Shown here: positions 6,812 to 8,368 of the stretch, piece by piece | Layout: every line of letters begins with the position of its first letter | How positions within the stretch are numbered: the first letter of the stretch is position 1 | Assembly: GCA_021767305.1 (NCBI GenBank) | Contig: JAASTL010000021.1 | Location: forward strand, 1-8,368 | Reading direction: 5' to 3' | DNA from: Piscirickettsiaceae bacterium | GTDB taxonomy: Bacteria; Pseudomonadota; Gammaproteobacteria; Thiomicrospirales; Thiomicrospiraceae | DNA: 8,368 nt | Program-made: the position numbers and the translations under genes | Notes under the pieces: model-generated | Told to the model about the DNA's origin: nothing | Database searches by the model: none | Seen by the model: the letters and a program-made list of their open reading frames with translations, nothing else

Positions 6812-7696
6812 ATGTCTGCAGATTTACTCACACAAGTCATCTTACCGGTTTCACTTTTTCTCATCATGTTTGGCATGGGTCTATCGCTGCAAACTACGGA
6901 TTTTGCCAATGTCATTAAAACCCCTAAGGCGATGATGATTGGTTTAACTGGACAGCTGATATTGCTTCCCCTCGTAGCATTCGCCATTGCCATTGCATTA
7001 CAACTACCTCCTGAAATTGCCATCGGTTTGATGATTATTGCCTTGGCACCCGGCGGCGCCACCTCAAATATGTACAGCTACCTTTTTAAAGGTGATGTAT
7101 CGCTCTCAATAAGTTTAACTGCCGTCGTAAGCCTTATTACGCCCTTCACTATCCCAGTGGTCACCGCACTCAGCATGAGCTTTTTTATGGCGGAACAAAC
7201 TGAGTTCTCCCTACCCATTCTCAAAACCATTATTCAGTTATTGGTAATTACCGTCATGCCTGTGGTCATAGGCATGTTTATCTTGGCAAAATTTCCTAAG
7301 GCGGCTCGTAAGATTGAAGGAGTTATCAAATGGTTCTCAATTCTGTTTTTAGCACTGATTATTGTTTTGATCGTGTTAAAGCATAAAGAAAATATGATGA
7401 GTTATTTCGCCCAATCAGGTTTAGCAACTTTAGTTTTGAATATTGCCGTGTTAGCTCTGGGTTACTGGCTAGCAAAGGCATTTCATTTGCCACAAGCACA
7501 AGCCACCGCTATCGGTTTTGAAATTGGCATTCAAAATGGAACCTTAGCACTTTTAGTTGCGGGTACTTTAATAGGCAATGAGCTTATGATGATTCCTGCT
7601 GTGACTTATGCATTGATTATGTTTTTTACCGGCACCATATTCGGCTTTATGGTGAATAAAAAATCTATTTCTGAAAGCAAAACCGCTTCTTCATGA
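6812..7696 (+). CDS. Bile acid:sodium symporter (BASS) family transporter
   Basis: A 294-residue inner-membrane protein with about nine or ten hydrophobic helices and few charged loops. Family motifs are clear: FGMGLSL near 20-26, APGGATSN at 79-86 and GFEIGIQNGTLA at 235-246. Residues aligning with the Na1 site of the bacterial homologue ASBT-NM are all present: Ser85, Asn86, Ser99, Thr103 and Glu237, with the same spacing as Ser114, Asn115, Ser128, Thr132 and Glu260; Gln241 matches the Na2-site glutamine. Sodium-coupled uptake of an organic anion is therefore likely. The natural substrate in bacteria is rarely a bile acid; pantoate or other carboxylates are possibilities and nothing here decides. 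AGGA at 6803-6806 supports the ATG. The stop TGA is followed only by a weak stem (GACTT/AAGTC, 7695-7717) and a T run, not a convincing terminator. Confidence 0.92.
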   Translation: MSADLLTQVILPVSLFLIMFGMGLSLQTTDFANVIKTPKAMMIGLTGQLILLPLVAFAIAIALQLPPEIAIGLMIIALAPGGATSNMYSYLFKGDVSLSISLTAVVSLITPFTIPVVTALSMSFFMAEQTEFSLPILKTIIQLLVITVMPVVIGMFILAKFPKAARKIEGVIKWFSILFLALIIVLIVLKHKENMMSYFAQSGLATLVLNIAVLALGYWLAKAFHLPQAQATAIGFEIGIQNGTLALLVAGTLIGNELMMIPAVTYALIMFFTGTIFGFMVNKKSISESKTASS

Positions 7697-7744
7697 CTTA
7701 AATAGTCTGAGGAAGTCTAAAATTTTTTATAAAAAAACTAAATA

Positions 7745-7772
7745 GTCGACTCTGAATAACTCGTTTAATTTT
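7745..7772 (+). repeat. Left terminal inverted repeat of the element
   Basis: The first 16 bases GTCGACTCTGAATAAC are the exact reverse complement of 8019-8034. After one mismatch at 7761, CGTTTAA (7762-7768) again matches 8011-8017, and TTT (7770-7772) matches 8007-8009 after a second mismatch. Confidence 0.85.
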
Positions 7773-7807
7773 TCTCGTCTCTACAGCCGAGTTCTTCGTT
7801 TGGCAAA

Positions 7808-7891
7808 GCCAGTTTTTACTCAACAAGGCAGAATGACGCAATGCTATCTAAATAACATAAGACATTCTAACGCCGTGGAGTGAAAACTGGC
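7808..7891. other. Long internal hairpin 1 of the element
   Basis: GCCAGTTTTTACTC (7808-7821) pairs with GAGTGAAAACTGGC (7878-7891) over 14 positions: 13 Watson-Crick pairs plus one T/G position that is a wobble in RNA read from the plus strand. Inside, GGC (7827-7829) pairs with GCC (7872-7874) and AGAATG (7830-7835) with CATTCT (7863-7868), leaving an AAC bulge and an AT-rich loop. Confidence 0.75.
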
Positions 7892-7894
7892 GCA

Positions 7895-7910
7895 GCCCCT
7901 TCGGGTGGGC
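7895..7910. other. Small GC hairpin with TTCG loop between the two long hairpins
   Basis: GCCC (7895-7898) can pair with GGGC (7907-7910) around CTTCGGGT; within it a C(TTCG)G tetraloop can form. It links hairpin 1, which ends at 7891, to hairpin 2, which starts at 7910, and is the most GC-rich part of the element. Confidence 0.6.
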
Positions 7911-7998
7911 GTTTAAGCAGGCATGCTCGGTGTTGTGAATTTCAATAATGGAATAACCATTATCCTCAATCCACGCCTAGAGCCTACCTACTTAAACG
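7910..7998. other. Long internal hairpin 2 of the element
   Basis: CGTTTAAGCAGGCATGCTC (7910-7928) pairs with 7980-7998 at 16 of 19 positions. Two of the three mismatches are C/A, which become G-U wobbles if the minus strand is transcribed. Its interior holds further nested pairing: GTGAATT (7935-7941) with AATCCAC (7968-7974, one mismatch) and ATAATGG (7945-7951) with CCATTAT (7957-7963) around a five-base AATAA loop. Confidence 0.75.
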
Positions 7999-8006
7999 TC
8001 ACACAT

Positions 8007-8034
8007 AAATTTAAACGCGTTATTCAGAGTCGAC
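8007..8034 (-). repeat. Right terminal inverted repeat of the element
   Basis: This is the inverted partner of 7745-7772, with 26 of 28 positions complementary and the outer 16 perfect. It ends in GTCGAC and is followed directly by the second TAAATA. Confidence 0.85.
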
Positions 8035-8087
8035 TAAATAATCAGTGGCTGTCATTATTCTTTAACGTTTATTTTTTCTATTCGTTC

Positions 8088-8093
8088 TATAAT
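8088..8093 (+). promoter_or_regulatory. -10 box of the cold-shock gene
   Basis: A perfect TATAAT lies 178 bp upstream of the cold-shock start. No strong -35 is seen at 16-18 bp (the region reads ACGTTT/CGTTTA). Initiation near 8100 would give a leader of about 170 bases, similar to the long leaders of cspA-type genes (about 160 bases in E. coli). Confidence 0.5.
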
Positions 8094-8099
8094 GAGTGG

Positions 8100-8271
8100 G
8101 CAAGATTAATTTGGCTTGTTTGCTTATTTCGGTTTTTACGGTCCTTTTCATTTACTTGAGAGGTTCGCTCTGATTTACACTTTTGAGCTTTGAACTTGCA
8201 AGTTTTAACGCCTTTTTTAAAGGCTTGTTTTACCTGGAAGCATTGCTTCCAACAAATGAATAGGATTGTAT
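8100..8271 (+). promoter_or_regulatory. Long structured 5' leader of the cold-shock gene
   Basis: Three short dyads follow one another before the start codon: AACTTGCAAGTT (8193-8204, perfect palindrome), GCCTTT/AAAGGC (8210-8224, three-base loop) and TGGAAGC/GCTTCCA (8235-8251, three-base loop). The ribosome site AGGA (8262-8265) is six bases before the ATG and only 10 bases past the last hairpin. Family knowledge: cspA-type leaders refold with temperature to control translation. That this one does so is inference; I do not see a clear E. coli-type cold box at the predicted 5' end. Confidence 0.5.
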
Positions 8272-8368
8272 ATGTCTAGCACTACTGGTACTGTTAAATG
8301 GTTTAACGAAACAAAAGGTTTCGGTTTCATTAGCCAAGAAAACGGCCCTGATATTTTCGCTCACTTTA
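8272..8368 (+). CDS. CspA-family cold-shock protein (3' truncated by window edge)
   Basis: The first 32 codons and one extra base of a cold-shock domain protein, normally about 67-70 residues. [16 protein letters not shown] at 5-20 includes the RNA-binding RNP1 motif KGFGFI (15-20), and DIFAHF (27-32) is RNP2. These proteins are OB-fold single-stranded RNA/DNA chaperones that melt secondary structure in mRNA. Several paralogues are usual, so a specific csp letter cannot be assigned. A good AGGA ribosome site supports the start. The long structured leader suggests post-transcriptional control. Confidence 0.95.
   Translation, partial: MSSTTGTVKWFNETKGFGFISQENGPDIFAHF

Larger units (their letters stand above)
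7745..8034. mobile_element. MITE-like non-autonomous element with internal nested hairpins
   Basis: This 290-bp non-coding block is bounded by terminal inverted repeats of 16 perfect bases (GTCGACTCTGAATAAC), extending to 23 of 24 and then 26 of 28 positions, and is flanked by TAAATA on both sides. It has no transposase and no credible open frame: the frame from the ATG at 7923 runs through the right end into unrelated leader DNA and has no family features. Inside are two long imperfect hairpins (7808-7891 and 7910-7998) separated by a small TTCG hairpin. It lies between the BASS gene and the cold-shock gene, ending about 50 bp upstream of the latter's -10 box. A mobile element moved in trans is the simplest reading; a structured RNA gene or a remnant of a longer insertion sequence are alternatives. 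I cannot name the family. Confidence 0.72.
7739..8040. repeat. 6-bp flanking direct repeats TAAATA (target-site duplication)
   Basis: TAAATA occurs at 7739-7744 and again at 8035-8040, abutting the outer ends of the inverted repeats of the 290-bp element. This is the pattern left by transposition with a 6-bp staggered cut. Because the element ends in the palindrome GTCGAC, the duplication could also be read as up to ACTAAATA, with the two extra bases counted inside the element on the right side. Confidence 0.65.

Noticed and set aside
7745..8034. Integron attC-like recombination site
   Set aside because: The hairpins are reminiscent, but paired RYYYAAC/GTTRRRY boxes at the ends are absent and there is no integrase or cassette; the terminal repeats with direct repeats fit a transposable element better.
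7923..8159. 78-codon open frame starting inside the element
   Set aside because: It runs from the middle of hairpin 2 across the right terminal repeat, the direct repeat and the cold-shock promoter; there is no ribosome site or family motif, and it is explained by structured non-coding DNA.

Overview
The window reads as ordinary chromosome of a low-GC gammaproteobacterium (roughly 40% GC by eye). The set of lipoyl synthase, Hsp33, YaaA, a YfeX-like DyP peroxidase, c-di-GMP enzymes and a CspA-type protein fits a free-living, probably aquatic gammaproteobacterium. A Thiomicrospira/Hydrogenovibrio-like relative is my impression only, not demonstrated.

Layout. 1-393 is the 3' end of lipA (+), followed by hslO/Hsp33 (479-1351, +). 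Convergent to hslO, 11 bp away, is a six-TM GGDEF diguanylate cyclase (1363-2418, -). A 414-bp very AT-rich gap (2419-2832) separates it from a divergent NAD(P)-binding acyl/thioester-reductase-like SDR (2833-3954, +); the gap holds a good sigma-54-type -24/-12 match and a perfect inverted repeat. A strong hairpin terminator (3968-3999) separates the SDR from a convergent EAL phosphodiesterase (4009-4812, -). Upstream of the EAL gene on the same strand lie a DyP-type peroxidase (4929-5840, -) and the peroxide-stress gene yaaA (5852-6631, -), which look like a two-gene operon in the order yaaA-dyp. Divergent from yaaA is a BASS-family sodium symporter (6812-7696, +). The last part holds a non-coding 290-bp element (7745-8034), then the promoter, structured leader and first 32 codons of a cold-shock protein gene (8272 to the window edge, +).

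How genes relate. A c-di-GMP synthase and a c-di-GMP phosphodiesterase bracket the SDR gene; all three are separately transcribed. yaaA and the DyP peroxidase are both oxidative-stress/haem-iron functions and are probably co-expressed. The others are housekeeping or transport genes with their own signals.

Most notable. (1) The 290-bp element has 16-bp perfect (26/28 extended) terminal inverted repeats, flanking 6-bp direct repeats TAAATA, no transposase, and nested internal hairpins that together predict a multi-branched fold: a MITE-like mobile element or mobilised structured RNA. (2) Hsp33 lacks two of its four zinc-binding cysteines, one from each pair, so its classical zinc redox switch should be altered. 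(3) The SDR gene appears to be under sigma-54 control. No CRISPR array, tRNA, rRNA or complete multi-gene defence system was seen.
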